From: CAYZYO01 sp964482585
GTDB lineage: Bacteria; Bacillota; Syntrophomonadia; Syntrophomonadales; Syntrophomonadaceae
NCBI GenBank assembly: GCA_964482585.1
Contig: CAYZYO010000061.1
Coordinates: 1 to 15,095 of the forward strand
Direction of reading: 5' to 3'
DNA: 15,095 nt
The translations under genes and the position numbers were made by a program. Each line of letters begins with the position of its first letter. Within the stretch, counting starts at the first letter, position 1. The notes beneath the pieces are model-generated. The model was given only the letters and a program-made list of their open reading frames with translations, did no database searches and had not been told where the DNA came from. This document shows positions 1-6,247 of this stretch, in pieces.

Positions 1-1110
1 TGTTTCCGGGATGAAGACTTAAGAGCTGACAGGCAACCTGAATTTACCCAGTTAGACATGGAAATGTCTTTTATCGATGAAGAAGACATCTTTAATCTGG
101 TTGAAGAAATGATGGCCAGGATATTTTCAGAAGGTACCGGGCAGGAAATTACTACTCCTTTTCCCAGGATATCATATGATGAGGCTATGATTAAATATGG
201 AAGTGACAGCCCCGATTTACGCTTCGGACTAGAAATAGTTGATTTAACTGATATCTTAAAAGATGTGGAATTCAAAGTCTTTTCCAGTGCCATAAAATCC
301 GGTGGGGTAGTAAGAGCACTTAATGCTAAGACCTGCGGTTCTTTCACCCGCAGGGAGATTGATGATCTGGGTCGAATCGCAGTAGAAAATGGGGCCAAAG
401 GCATGGCCTGGATACTGGTAACTGAAAATGAATTAAAATCACCTGTAACTAAATTCTTAACCGGTGACAATATTAAGCAGATAATGGAGGCCATGGATGC
501 TAAGCCGGGAGATCTACTTCTTTTTGGTGCTGACAGTCCTTCAACAGCAGCCAGGACTTTAGGAGCCTTACGACTGGAGATAGCAAAAAGGCTTAATCTA
601 ATTGATGAAAATAGTCTCAAATTTACCTGGATATATGATTTCCCATTACTGCAATACGATGATGAGGAAAAGCGTTATATAGCGGTTCATCACCCGTTTA
701 CAGCTCCCCGGGAGGAAGATATTACTTATATGGAAAGTGATCCAGAGAAGATTAAAGCCAGGGCTTATGATTTAGTACTTAATGGCACCGAAATCGGTGG
801 AGGAAGCATAAGAATACATAAAAGGGATATACAGGAGCGGATGTTTTCACTCCTGGGAATAGACAATGACGAAGCCCGAGAAAAATTTGGTTATATGTTG
901 GAGGCCTTTGAGTATGGAACTCCTCCTCATGGGGGGATAGCCTTTGGAATTGACAGGCTGCTTATGATAATGGCTAAAAGAAAAAGTGTCCGGGATGTTA
1001 TTGCTTTTCCTAAAACCCAGAGTGCTTCTTGTCCGATGACTGAAGCTCCATCTATAGTAAAAAGCCAGCAGCTAAGAGAACTGTCCTTAAAACTGAGAGA
1101 AAAAAAATAA
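1..1110 (+). CDS. aspS: Aspartyl-tRNA synthetase, C-terminal part (5' end outside window)
   Basis: Class II aminoacyl-tRNA synthetase that charges tRNA-Asp with aspartate in the cytoplasm. The frame is open from base 1, so the gene is cut by the window edge. The first visible residues are class II motif 2 (CFRDEDLRADRQPEF), followed by the bacterial GAD insertion domain (about residues 75-190 of the visible part). Near the C-terminus is motif 3 (GGIAFGIDRLLMIM, about residues 311-325). The visible 369 residues leave roughly 220 missing, which fits a usual bacterial AspRS of about 590. An internal ATG at 58 is not the start, because motif 2 lies upstream of it. It ends with TAA. No obvious terminator follows at once; the next feature is a 6S RNA. 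Confidence 0.97.
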   Translation, partial: CFRDEDLRADRQPEFTQLDMEMSFIDEEDIFNLVEEMMARIFSEGTGQEITTPFPRISYDEAMIKYGSDSPDLRFGLEIVDLTDILKDVEFKVFSSAIKSGGVVRALNAKTCGSFTRREIDDLGRIAVENGAKGMAWILVTENELKSPVTKFLTGDNIKQIMEAMDAKPGDLLLFGADSPSTAARTLGALRLEIAKRLNLIDENSLKFTWIYDFPLLQYDDEEKRYIAVHHPFTAPREEDITYMESDPEKIKARAYDLVLNGTEIGGGSIRIHKRDIQERMFSLLGIDNDEAREKFGYMLEAFEYGTPPHGGIAFGIDRLLMIMAKRKSVRDVIAFPKTQSASCPMTEAPSIVKSQQLRELSLKLREKK

Positions 1111-1150
1111 TTTAACCATAATCTGGTGCCTAATTAACCTGGTAGTAATC

Positions 1151-1179
1151 TTGAAGAAAAGGGCTTTATATGCTATTAT
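1151..1179 (+). promoter_or_regulatory. Candidate sigma-A promoter for the 6S RNA
   Basis: TTGAAG (1151-1156), a 17-base spacer and TATTAT (1174-1179) resemble the vegetative consensus TTGACA-17-TATAAT. The predicted start, about 1186, lies 25 bases before the closing stem of the 6S RNA, which would require 5' trimming. A weaker alternative -10, GTTAAT at 1199-1204, would start transcription right at the stem. An inverted repeat (AATTAA, 8 bases, TTAATT) sits between the two. Inferred from sequence only. Confidence 0.4.
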
Positions 1180-1210
1180 TTAGCTAATTAAAAAACTAGT
1201 TAATTTGTTA

Positions 1211-1380
1211 TCCCTGCTGTGTGCGTGAACAGCCATCAAGTTTTTGCCAACACCAACATTAAGGGAGCTTATCTCTGTATATTGAATGTATGCCCTGGAA
1301 CAGGGGACACATGAAATATACAGGAGGGCACCCACCTGCCAAGCAGGTTAAAACTTAGGCGTCACGGCTCGGTGGGGCTT
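1211..1380 (+). ncRNA. ssrS: 6S RNA (SsrS/BsrA type)
   Basis: 6S RNA mimics an open promoter, binds the housekeeping RNA polymerase holoenzyme and lowers transcription in stationary phase. The closing stem pairs 1212-1227 with 1363-1377, broken only by one U-U mismatch and one bulged G. A long terminal arm pairs CTGTATATT (1275-1283) with AATATACAG (1315-1323), capped by CCCT (1293-1296) with AGGG (1302-1305). The 3' side of the central bubble has a small hairpin, ACCTGC-CAA-GCAGGT, as in known Firmicutes 6S RNAs. The 5' side carries the familiar CAAGTTTTTGCC. It ends with GGTGGGGC followed by TTTTGATTT. The location between aspS and tcdA matches, as I recall, bsrA of Bacillus subtilis. Ends are approximate by a few bases. 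Confidence 0.88.
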
Positions 1381-1386
1381 TTGATT

Positions 1387-1410
1387 TAGAGAATAGAGAA
1401 TAGAGAATAG
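1387..1410 (+). repeat. TAGAGAA heptamer tandem repeat
   Basis: Three perfect copies of TAGAGAA followed by TAG. The same heptamer occurs in tandem at 10818-10848. It lies just after the 6S RNA and before an inverted-repeat element. No function known to me. Confidence 0.85.
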
Positions 1411-1418
1411 ATATGGTA

Positions 1419-1560
1419 GGAAAACTAGCGTTTTCCTTAGATAATAGTATATAAACACGGGTTAGCCTGCTAGCTTTAGGGAATTATATATAATAATAAG
1501 AAAAAAGCGTCGCTTTTTTCTACAGAAACTATTCACTATTATCTAAAAACTGGAGTTTTT
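1419..1560. repeat. Inverted-repeat element upstream of tcdA
   Basis: TTAGATAATAGT (1437-1448) is mirrored by ACTATTATCTAA (1535-1546). Outside each arm lies a small hairpin of similar sequence: GGAAAAC-TAGC-GTTTTCC on the left (1419-1436) and AAAAAC-TGGA-GTTTTT on the right (1545-1560). The two ends are therefore related over about 26-28 bases, like the termini of a small non-autonomous element of about 140 bp. The right-hand hairpin ends one base before the tcdA ATG and holds its ribosome binding site in the loop. The interior is AT-rich and has no coding potential that I can see. Confidence 0.55.
1500..1520. terminator. Symmetric A6-GCG/CGC-T6 hairpin, possible weak terminator
   Basis: GAAAAAAGCG and CGCTTTTTTC are perfect reverse complements separated by a single T. 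The GC part of the stem is only two or three pairs, so termination would be weak. It lies inside the inverted-repeat element and may simply be part of it. Confidence 0.25.
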
Positions 1561-2256
1561 ATGGAAGATAGTTTCCTGGCAAAGACCCGGGTGTTGATAG
1601 GTGAGAAAGGTATAGAAAGGCTGCAGAACTGTTCAATAGCAGTAATTGGTCTGGGAGGTGTGGGATCTTATGCGGTGGAAGCCCTTGCCCGCTGTGGAGT
1701 AGGGCATATTACCATTGTTGATCCTGACCGCATAGAAAAGAGCAATCTTAACCGGCAGCTGCCTGCTCTGCTTTCCACTATCGGCTGTTATAAAACAGAA
1801 ATCATTACTAAAAGACTCCGTGATATCAATCCGGAAGTCCAGGTATATCAATTCACCTGTTCCTACAATAGTGAAACCAGTGAATATATCTTAAACCAGG
1901 ATTATCATTATATTATAGATGCTGTTGATTCTCTACCCGATAAGGTCCATTTAATAAAATCATGTCTCAAAAAAAACATTCCGATTGTCAGTTCAATGGG
2001 AACTGCAAATCGCATTAATCCTCTTATGCTTCATCTTGCTGATATAAAAAACACCAGTGTTTGTCCTATGGCCAGAAGGCTCAGGAGAGATCTGCGCCAA
2101 GAAGGTATAAATGAAGGGGTTATGGTAGTCTATTCCACAGAGCTTCCCATCAAACCTCAAGCCGGGGAAGACCGCCTGGGAAGCCTGCCATTCGTACCCG
2201 CTTCTGCCGGATTGCTGCTTGCCAGCCATGTCATCTGCAGCATTCTGGGGATGTAA
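1561..2256 (+). CDS. tcdA: tRNA threonylcarbamoyladenosine dehydratase (ThiF/MoeB/HesA family)
   Basis: TcdA (CsdL, YgdL; YrvM in Bacillus) uses ATP to dehydrate t6A at position 37 of ANN-decoding tRNAs to the cyclic form ct6A. The 231 residues show an E1-like Rossmann fold. The nucleotide loop is GLGGVGSYA (residues 30-38), VDPDRI at 53-58 provides the adenylate-binding aspartate, SNLNRQ is at 61-66 and DAVDS at 120-124. The C-terminal half has the TcdA-type segments MARRLRRDLR (170-179) and GSLPFVPASAGL (207-218), which set it apart from MoeB and ThiF. No zinc CxxC pairs are seen, as in TcdA. The ATG at 1561 follows GGAG (1552-1555) with five bases between. That GGAG lies in the loop region of a 6-bp hairpin, so translation may be affected by structure. 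A GGGG/CCCC hairpin overlaps the stop codon. Confidence 0.9.
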   Translation: MEDSFLAKTRVLIGEKGIERLQNCSIAVIGLGGVGSYAVEALARCGVGHITIVDPDRIEKSNLNRQLPALLSTIGCYKTEIITKRLRDINPEVQVYQFTCSYNSETSEYILNQDYHYIIDAVDSLPDKVHLIKSCLKKNIPIVSSMGTANRINPLMLHLADIKNTSVCPMARRLRRDLRQEGINEGVMVVYSTELPIKPQAGEDRLGSLPFVPASAGLLLASHVICSILGM

Positions 2257-2276
2257 CCCCCAACAAATTTATAATT

Positions 2277-2342
2277 AACCACAGATATATAATTTAGTTG
2301 GAAAGTTGGAAAGTGGAAAGTAATCAGTGTCCATCTGTGGTT
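2277..2342. repeat. AACCACAGAT inverted repeat enclosing a TTGGAAAG array
   Basis: AACCACAGAT (2277-2286) and ATCTGTGGTT (2333-2342) are perfect 10-base inverted arms. Between them lie TTGGAAAG, TTGGAAAG and TGGAAAG (2298-2320). Both motifs recur elsewhere in the window: AACCACAGAT at 13812, and TTGGAAAG units at 6053, 6353 and 13730. An upstream TTG at 2298 in frame with the next gene falls in this repeat and is not a credible start. Confidence 0.75.
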
Positions 2343-2390
2343 GATCCAAGGGGAACCCTAACATCTGTAATTAAAACGAGGAGTTTATCA

Positions 2391-2990
2391 ATGAAAGATC
2401 AACATAGTTATGTAATGGAAATATATCAAACACTGCTGGAACATTTCGGGCCCCGGGGCTGGTGGCCTGGTGACAGCCGTCTGGAGATAATCATAGGGGC
2501 AGTTTTAACCCAGGCAGTTGCCTGGAGAAATGTAAAAAAAGCTATCGATAATCTTAAAGAAAAACAGCTTATAGACATAAACCGTCTGGCTGAGATACCC
2601 GGGGCAGAACTGGCCGAACTCATAAAACCGGCACTTTACCACCGGCAGAAGGCCAAAAAACTTAAAGCAGTGATAAGTTTCATCACCAGAGAATATAACC
2701 AGAATGTGGACTTGCTATTTAATGAATCCCTGGCGGAATTGAGGCCGAAATTACTAGCAGTATGGGGAATCGGGCCTGAGACGGCTGATTCAATACTGCT
2801 CTATGCCGGCAGCAAAAAAACATTTGTGGTAGATACTTATACATGCCGTATTTTTTCGCGATTAGGGATAGTGCCGGAAAACATTTCCTATCATGAGATG
2901 CAGGAATTTATGCAAAAACATGTGGACCCGGATATTGACATATATAATGAATATCATGCTCTACTGGTTGCATTGGGTGCTAATTACTGA
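2391..2990 (+). CDS. Endonuclease III-related DNA glycosylase (HhH-GPD, COG2231-like), ends at in-frame TGA
   Basis: A base-excision DNA glycosylase of the helix-hairpin-helix GPD superfamily. FGPRGWWPGDSRLE near the N-terminus and GAVLTQAVAW are typical of the endonuclease III-related group (MagIII/HP0602-like). The hairpin and catalytic region reads VWGIGPETADS, then VVDT with the conserved aspartate at residue 148. Where E. coli Nth has its lyase lysine (GVGRKTA) this protein has Glu130 (GIGPETA), so it is probably a monofunctional glycosylase, perhaps for alkylated bases; that is inference. I chose the ATG at 2391 because GAGGAG (2378-2383) precedes it by seven bases and upstream sequence is repeat DNA. 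As read to TGA it is 199 residues and lacks the Fe-S loop, but the frame continues with three correctly spaced cysteines (next entry). Confidence 0.85.
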   Translation: MKDQHSYVMEIYQTLLEHFGPRGWWPGDSRLEIIIGAVLTQAVAWRNVKKAIDNLKEKQLIDINRLAEIPGAELAELIKPALYHRQKAKKLKAVISFITREYNQNVDLLFNESLAELRPKLLAVWGIGPETADSILLYAGSKKTFVVDTYTCRIFSRLGIVPENISYHEMQEFMQKHVDPDIDIYNEYHALLVALGANY

Positions 2991-3065
2991 AAAAAAAATC
3001 GACCCCGCTGCCACCAATGCCCAATTGTAAATTTCTGCAAACACAAAACCGGTTTGCAGGAATAA
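2988..3065 (+). other. In-frame continuation of the glycosylase past TGA: Fe-S cluster loop
   Basis: Reading through TGA 2988-2990 in the same frame gives KKNRPRCHQCPIVNFC and then KHKTGLQE before two TAA codons (3063-3068). Counting TGA as residue 200, the cysteines at 207, 210 and 216 give the spacing X-x6-C-x2-C-x5-C. That is exactly the C-x6-C-x2-C-x5-C [4Fe-4S] motif at the C-terminus of endonuclease III proteins, so TGA stands at the first cysteine. Full read-through length is 224 residues, normal for the group. It is either a TGC/TGT-to-TGA nonsense change or a selenocysteine codon. A hairpin (CTGCAAAC, 9-base loop, GTTTGCAG; 3035-3059) lies downstream, but its loop is over 50 bases from TGA, farther than usual for a bacterial SECIS. 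Confidence 0.8.
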
Positions 3066-3086
3066 TAATTAAGGAGGTAGAATAAA

Positions 3087-4388
3087 ATGCCATATTGGGA
3101 TAAAGAAAAAGAATGTATGCCGAGAGAAGAACTGGAAAAGCTTCAGTTAAGAAGGCTTAAAGAGACTGTATATAGAGTATATTCTTTTGTTCCTACTTAT
3201 AAAGAAAAAATGGATAAGGCAGGAATCAAGCCTGATGATATAAGAAGCCTGGAAGATATCAATTATTTGCCATTTACTACCAAACAGGATTTGCGGGATA
3301 ATTATCCTTTTAAACTATTCGCGGTTCCCATGAGCGAAGTAGTCAGGATTCAATCATCCTCTGGAACCACGGGTAAGCCAACCGTAGGGGGATATACTAA
3401 AAGGGATATTGAGGTCTGGGCTGAGGTTATGGCCCGTTCACTGGTCAGTGCCGGTGCCAGCCGTAATTCGGTTGTTCACGTATCTTATGGGTATGGGCTT
3501 TTTACCGGCGGATTAGGTGCTCATTATGGAGCTGAACGAATAGGGGCTTCAGTTATTCCTGCCTCAGGTGGCAATACCAAGCGCCAGATCATGTTAATGC
3601 AGGACTACGGCAGCACCCATCTGGCTTGCACTCCCTCTTACGCCTTGTTTATGTATGAAGTGGCCCAGGAAATGGGAATAAAACCGTCTGATCTCAAACT
3701 TAGAGCCGGAATCTTTGGTGCTGAGCCATGCTCGGAGAACATGCGCCGGGATATTGAAAACAAATTGGAGATCGATGCCTACGATATTTATGGGTTAACT
3801 GAAATTATCGGACCTGGAGTAGCCATAGAATGTGCTTATAAAAAAGGTTTGCATATCGCAGAGGATCATTTCATAGCAGAAATCATTGATCCGGAGAGTC
3901 TAGAGGTCCTGGAAGAAGGAAATCAAGGGGAACTGGTGGTTACTACCATAACCAAGGAGGCTATGCCACTAATCAGGTACCGGACCAGGGATCTGACCAG
4001 ACTGGATAAAAACGCCTGTGAGTGCGGTCGTACCCATGTGCGGATGCAGAAAATACTAGGCCGGTCCGATGATATGATAATAATCCGGGGGGTTAATGTT
4101 TTCCCGTCTATGGTGGAAAGCGTTTTATTAAACATACCTGGAGTCGAACCGCATTACCTGCTGGTAGTTGATCGTCAAGGGACTCTTGATCAATTGGAAA
4201 TTCAGGTAGAAGTCTCTGAAAAAATCTTCAGTGACGAGATTAAAAAGCTTGAGAGCCTGGGAGCCTTAATTAAAAAAGAACTGGAAAGTTCCTTAGGGAT
4301 TGCTGTGAAGGTAAGGTTAGTAGAACCCAGGTCCATTCCACGAAGCGAGGGGAAAGCCCAGAGAGTGATAGATAAGAGGAAAATATAA
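3087..4388 (+). CDS. paaK: Phenylacetate-CoA ligase
   Basis: Adenylate-forming enzyme that makes aryl-CoA from an aryl acid (typically phenylacetate), ATP and CoA, in the cytoplasm. The 433 residues are the usual PaaK length. Motifs in order: the phosphate loop SSSGTTGKP (residues 90-98), YGLTEIIGPG (from Y235), the ribose-binding YRTRD (298-302), the hinge GRSDDMIIIRG, and the C-terminal catalytic lysine K423 in SEGKAQRV. NACECGRTH carries a Cys-x-Cys pair, common in anaerobe PaaKs. The start ATG follows AAGGAGG (3072-3078). The next gene, 12 bases on, encodes an ACT-domain protein. This pair is common in anaerobic bacteria and archaea, often with indolepyruvate or related ferredoxin oxidoreductases, though none is visible here. 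The true substrate is not fixed by sequence. Confidence 0.93.
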   Translation: MPYWDKEKECMPREELEKLQLRRLKETVYRVYSFVPTYKEKMDKAGIKPDDIRSLEDINYLPFTTKQDLRDNYPFKLFAVPMSEVVRIQSSSGTTGKPTVGGYTKRDIEVWAEVMARSLVSAGASRNSVVHVSYGYGLFTGGLGAHYGAERIGASVIPASGGNTKRQIMLMQDYGSTHLACTPSYALFMYEVAQEMGIKPSDLKLRAGIFGAEPCSENMRRDIENKLEIDAYDIYGLTEIIGPGVAIECAYKKGLHIAEDHFIAEIIDPESLEVLEEGNQGELVVTTITKEAMPLIRYRTRDLTRLDKNACECGRTHVRMQKILGRSDDMIIIRGVNVFPSMVESVLLNIPGVEPHYLLVVDRQGTLDQLEIQVEVSEKIFSDEIKKLESLGALIKKELESSLGIAVKVRLVEPRSIPRSEGKAQRVIDKRKI

Positions 4389-4400
4389 AGGAGTGATATT

Positions 4401-4829
4401 ATGGCCAAGCAGATATCAGTTTTTCTAGAGAACAAGGCTGGGAGACTATCCCATGTCACCCGGGTATTAGGAGACTCTGGAATAAACATCAGGGCCCTGT
4501 CTATAGCAGATACTTCAGACTTTGGCATATTACGTTTAATTGTGAATGATCCTAATGAGGCCTACCGTATTTTGAAAGAAGCCGGTTTTACTGTCAGTGA
4601 AACCGATGTTATTGCAGTTCAGGTTCCTGATTCTCCAGGCGGACTGGCGACCGTGCTTGAACAAATGGCAGAAGAAAACATCAATATTGAATATCTTTAT
4701 GCATTTATTGGGACCTCAGAAAAAGATGCACTGGTAATTTTTAAAGTAGAGGATTTTGAAAAAGCCAGGGAAACATTTATCAAAAAGGGTATTAAATTTA
4801 TCGACGAACATAAATTATATCAAATGTAG
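4401..4829 (+). CDS. Tandem ACT-domain protein, partner of paaK
   Basis: A small protein of 142 residues made only of two ACT domains, about 3-66 (KQISVFLENKAGRLSHVTRV...) and 71-135 (AVQVPDSPGGLATVLEQMAE...). Each begins with the ACT-type strand and the N-x-x-G-x-L or S-P-G-G-L turn where amino acids usually bind. ACT pairs sense amino acids; stand-alone ones next to paaK are thought to bind an aromatic amino acid or related ligand, but the role is unproven. It follows paaK by 12 bases with its own AAGGAG, so the two are almost certainly co-transcribed. It ends with TAG, followed by a repeat cluster that may form the 3' end of the message. Confidence 0.88.
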   Translation: MAKQISVFLENKAGRLSHVTRVLGDSGINIRALSIADTSDFGILRLIVNDPNEAYRILKEAGFTVSETDVIAVQVPDSPGGLATVLEQMAEENINIEYLYAFIGTSEKDALVIFKVEDFEKARETFIKKGIKFIDEHKLYQM

Positions 4830-4853
4830 AGTGTAGAGGAAGCAAGCGCACAT

Positions 4854-4996
4854 ACGCACAAGGGGACGCACAAGGGGACGGTTCTCCTGTGTCAAGATAC
4901 GCTCATGGCACACCGTTCCTATCGACACTATTGACACAGGAGAACCGTCCCCTTGTGCGTACCTTGACACAGGAGAACCGTCCCCTTGTGCGTACC
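4854..4996. repeat. GGAGAACCGTCCCC palindromic repeat cluster with 30-bp perfect inverted arms
   Basis: Positions 4866-4895 and 4931-4960 are perfect 30-base inverted repeats around a 35-base spacer. The right arm plus three bases (33-bp unit, 4931-4963) is repeated directly at 4964-4996. A partial left-type copy (ACGCACAAGGGG) begins at 4854. Each arm contains the hairpin core AGGAGAACCGTCCCCT flanked by CAC and GTG. From general knowledge, this core recurs in many Firmicutes genomes and resembles REP elements served by RAYT (IS200-like) transposases; no transposase is in this window. Transcribed, the arms would make a very stable stem, but no T-run follows, so it is not a standard terminator. 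Confidence 0.85.
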
Positions 4997-5016
4997 CTTG
5001 CTAGGAGGTAATGTGA

Positions 5017-6060
5017 ATGTATGAGTATATCGGTAACATACATATCCATTCAAAATACTCCGATGGCAGTAAGTCAATTAAAGAAATTGCTGCTGTAGCC
5101 AAAACCACGGGACTTGATTTTATTATCATTACCGATCACTTTAACCTGGATGGCCTGCATAACAATGAAGAGGGTTACATACATGGAGTTCTGGTTCTGG
5201 TCGGCATGGAAGTAAATGATACCTGTAATCATTATCTTGCACTTGATATAAAAAAAGTAGTAGAAAACAATACCAGTAAACCACAGGAAGTAATTGATGA
5301 AGTTAACCGGCAGGGTGGAATTGGGGTTATTGCCCATCCGGTAGAAAAAGGTACCCCGCTTTTCTATGACGGCCGGACCTATGAATGGGTCGATTGGACA
5401 GTAGAAGATTTTCAAGGTATAGAAATATGGAATTTCTTATCCCAGTATAAAGACAGCTTTACCAACATTCCAGCTGCCTTATTTTTCCTTATCTATCCCC
5501 ATTTAGCATTAACCGGCCCCTACAAGAAAACCATGGAAATCTTCGATAACTATCAGAAAAAAGGAAAAAATATAATAGCATTTGGTGGTTCCGATGCCCA
5601 CGGAATAAAACTAAAACTTGGACCCATAAAAATAACTGTAGCTCCCTATGATCTGTCATTTAAATGCATTAATATGCATATTCTAACAGGAAAAAAACTA
5701 ACCGGAGATCCAGCTGGGGATAAAGGGATAATCTACAATTCCTTAAGGAAAGGTAATGCCTGGATTTCCTATGACTATTTTAAAAACAGCCGGGGATTCA
5801 GATTCGAGCTGAAAAAAGGTACCCGGGTTTGGCCAATGGGTAGTCAAGTACCATACCAAAATGATCTGCAGATAAAAATAAAAACCCCCCTTAAAGCTAA
5901 AATTAAGGTTATAAAAAACGGCAGTCTATGGCAGCAAAAAAAAGGCCACAGCCATACCTTTTACGGCATAGACAAAGGTATATACCGGGTTGAAGCATAT
6001 CACTGCCACCTTTGGGGATACCGTCCATGGATTTTTAGCAATTCTATAATAGTTGGTTAG
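5017..6060 (+). CDS. PHP-domain metal-dependent phosphoesterase
   Basis: Polymerase-and-histidinol-phosphatase (PHP) domain hydrolase; these bind two or three metal ions and cleave phosphoesters. Visible metal-ligand motifs are HIHSKYSDG (residues 9-17), ITDHFN, IAHPVEKG and GGSDAHG. Together they make a complete PHP set, so the protein should be active. Beyond about residue 230 there is a C-terminal beta-rich region starting with YNSLRKGNAWISYDYF, as in other PHP proteins of this size (347 residues). The substrate cannot be told. No signal peptide is seen. The ATG at 5017 follows AGGAGGT (5003-5009). The upstream ATG and GTG at 5011 and 5013 run at once into stops. Its last codons and TAG stop (GTT GGT TAG) are the first unit of a TTGGNNAG repeat. 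Confidence 0.87.
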   Translation: MYEYIGNIHIHSKYSDGSKSIKEIAAVAKTTGLDFIIITDHFNLDGLHNNEEGYIHGVLVLVGMEVNDTCNHYLALDIKKVVENNTSKPQEVIDEVNRQGGIGVIAHPVEKGTPLFYDGRTYEWVDWTVEDFQGIEIWNFLSQYKDSFTNIPAALFFLIYPHLALTGPYKKTMEIFDNYQKKGKNIIAFGGSDAHGIKLKLGPIKITVAPYDLSFKCINMHILTGKKLTGDPAGDKGIIYNSLRKGNAWISYDYFKNSRGFRFELKKGTRVWPMGSQVPYQNDLQIKIKTPLKAKIKVIKNGSLWQQKKGHSHTFYGIDKGIYRVEAYHCHLWGYRPWIFSNSIIVG

Positions 6061-6080
6061 TTGGAAAGTTGGAAAAAGGG
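6053..6080 (+). repeat. TTGGNNAG array overlapping the PHP gene stop
   Basis: TTGGTTAG, TTGGAAAG, TTGGAAAA, then AGGG. The first unit overlaps the final codons and stop of the PHP gene. It is the plus-strand partner of the reverse-oriented array at 6353-6393. Confidence 0.8.
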
Positions 6081-6086
6081 AGTACC

Positions 6087-6157
6087 ATCGTAGGGGAGAC
6101 TTCAGTCTCCCTTAAAAACAGTTATTATTGCTGTGCCAGTCCCGGAGACTAAAGTCT
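6087..6157. repeat. Nested palindromic element (ATCGTAG ... CTACGAT)
   Basis: Outer arms ATCGTAG (6087-6093) and CTACGAT (6151-6157) enclose two hairpins: GGGAGACT-TC-AGTCTCCC (6094-6111) and GGAGACT-AA-AGTCTCC (6134-6149). The left 24 bases and the reverse complement of the right 24 match at 22 positions, so the element is a pair of inverted palindromic units, like a bacterial interspersed mosaic element. Confidence 0.8.
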
Positions 6158-6176
6158 CCTCTACGATTAAACGATA

Positions 6177-6214
6177 GTTTAACAATGGTTCAACTATTGT
6201 TAAACTATTGTTAA
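6177..6214. repeat. TTAAACTATTG 11-mer repeats with a 29-bp palindrome
   Basis: GTTTAACAAT (6177-6186) and ATTGTTAAAC (6196-6205) are perfect arms, with GTT-C-AAC inside them. The right side continues with TTCAACTATTG and TTAAACTATTG in tandem. A degenerate version of the same 11-mer array lies at 13891-13933. Confidence 0.65.
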
Positions 6215-6247
6215 ACCCTAAAAAGGCCGCAGGCTAAAAATAGAAAA

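Noticed and set aside
2236..2266. GGGG/CCCC hairpin at the tcdA stop as a terminator
   Set aside because: The stem is 5-6 bp with no following T-run, so termination is not supported.
2298..2390. Earlier TTG start for the glycosylase (31 extra residues)
   Set aside because: The extra stretch is TTGGAAAG repeat and CACAGAT repeat DNA with no binding site before it; ATG 2391 has GAGGAG.
3035..3059. 8-bp hairpin as a SECIS element or a terminator
   Set aside because: Its loop is more than 50 bases after TGA and lacks a G at its first positions, unlike bacterial SECIS. No T-run follows, so it is not a standard terminator. Kept only as a note to the TGA finding.
4202..4528. Minus-strand open frame of 108 codons
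   Set aside because: It lies antisense across the paaK end and ACT start, matches no family I know, and both sense genes are well supported.
4866..4996. CRISPR-like repeats of about 30 bp
   Set aside because: One copy is inverted and two direct copies abut with only a 3-base join. There are no unique spacers and no cas genes.
5074..5415. Minus-strand open frame of 113 codons
   Set aside because: Antisense to the PHP metal-binding motifs, with low-complexity Phe/Ile/Tyr content; a frame shadow.
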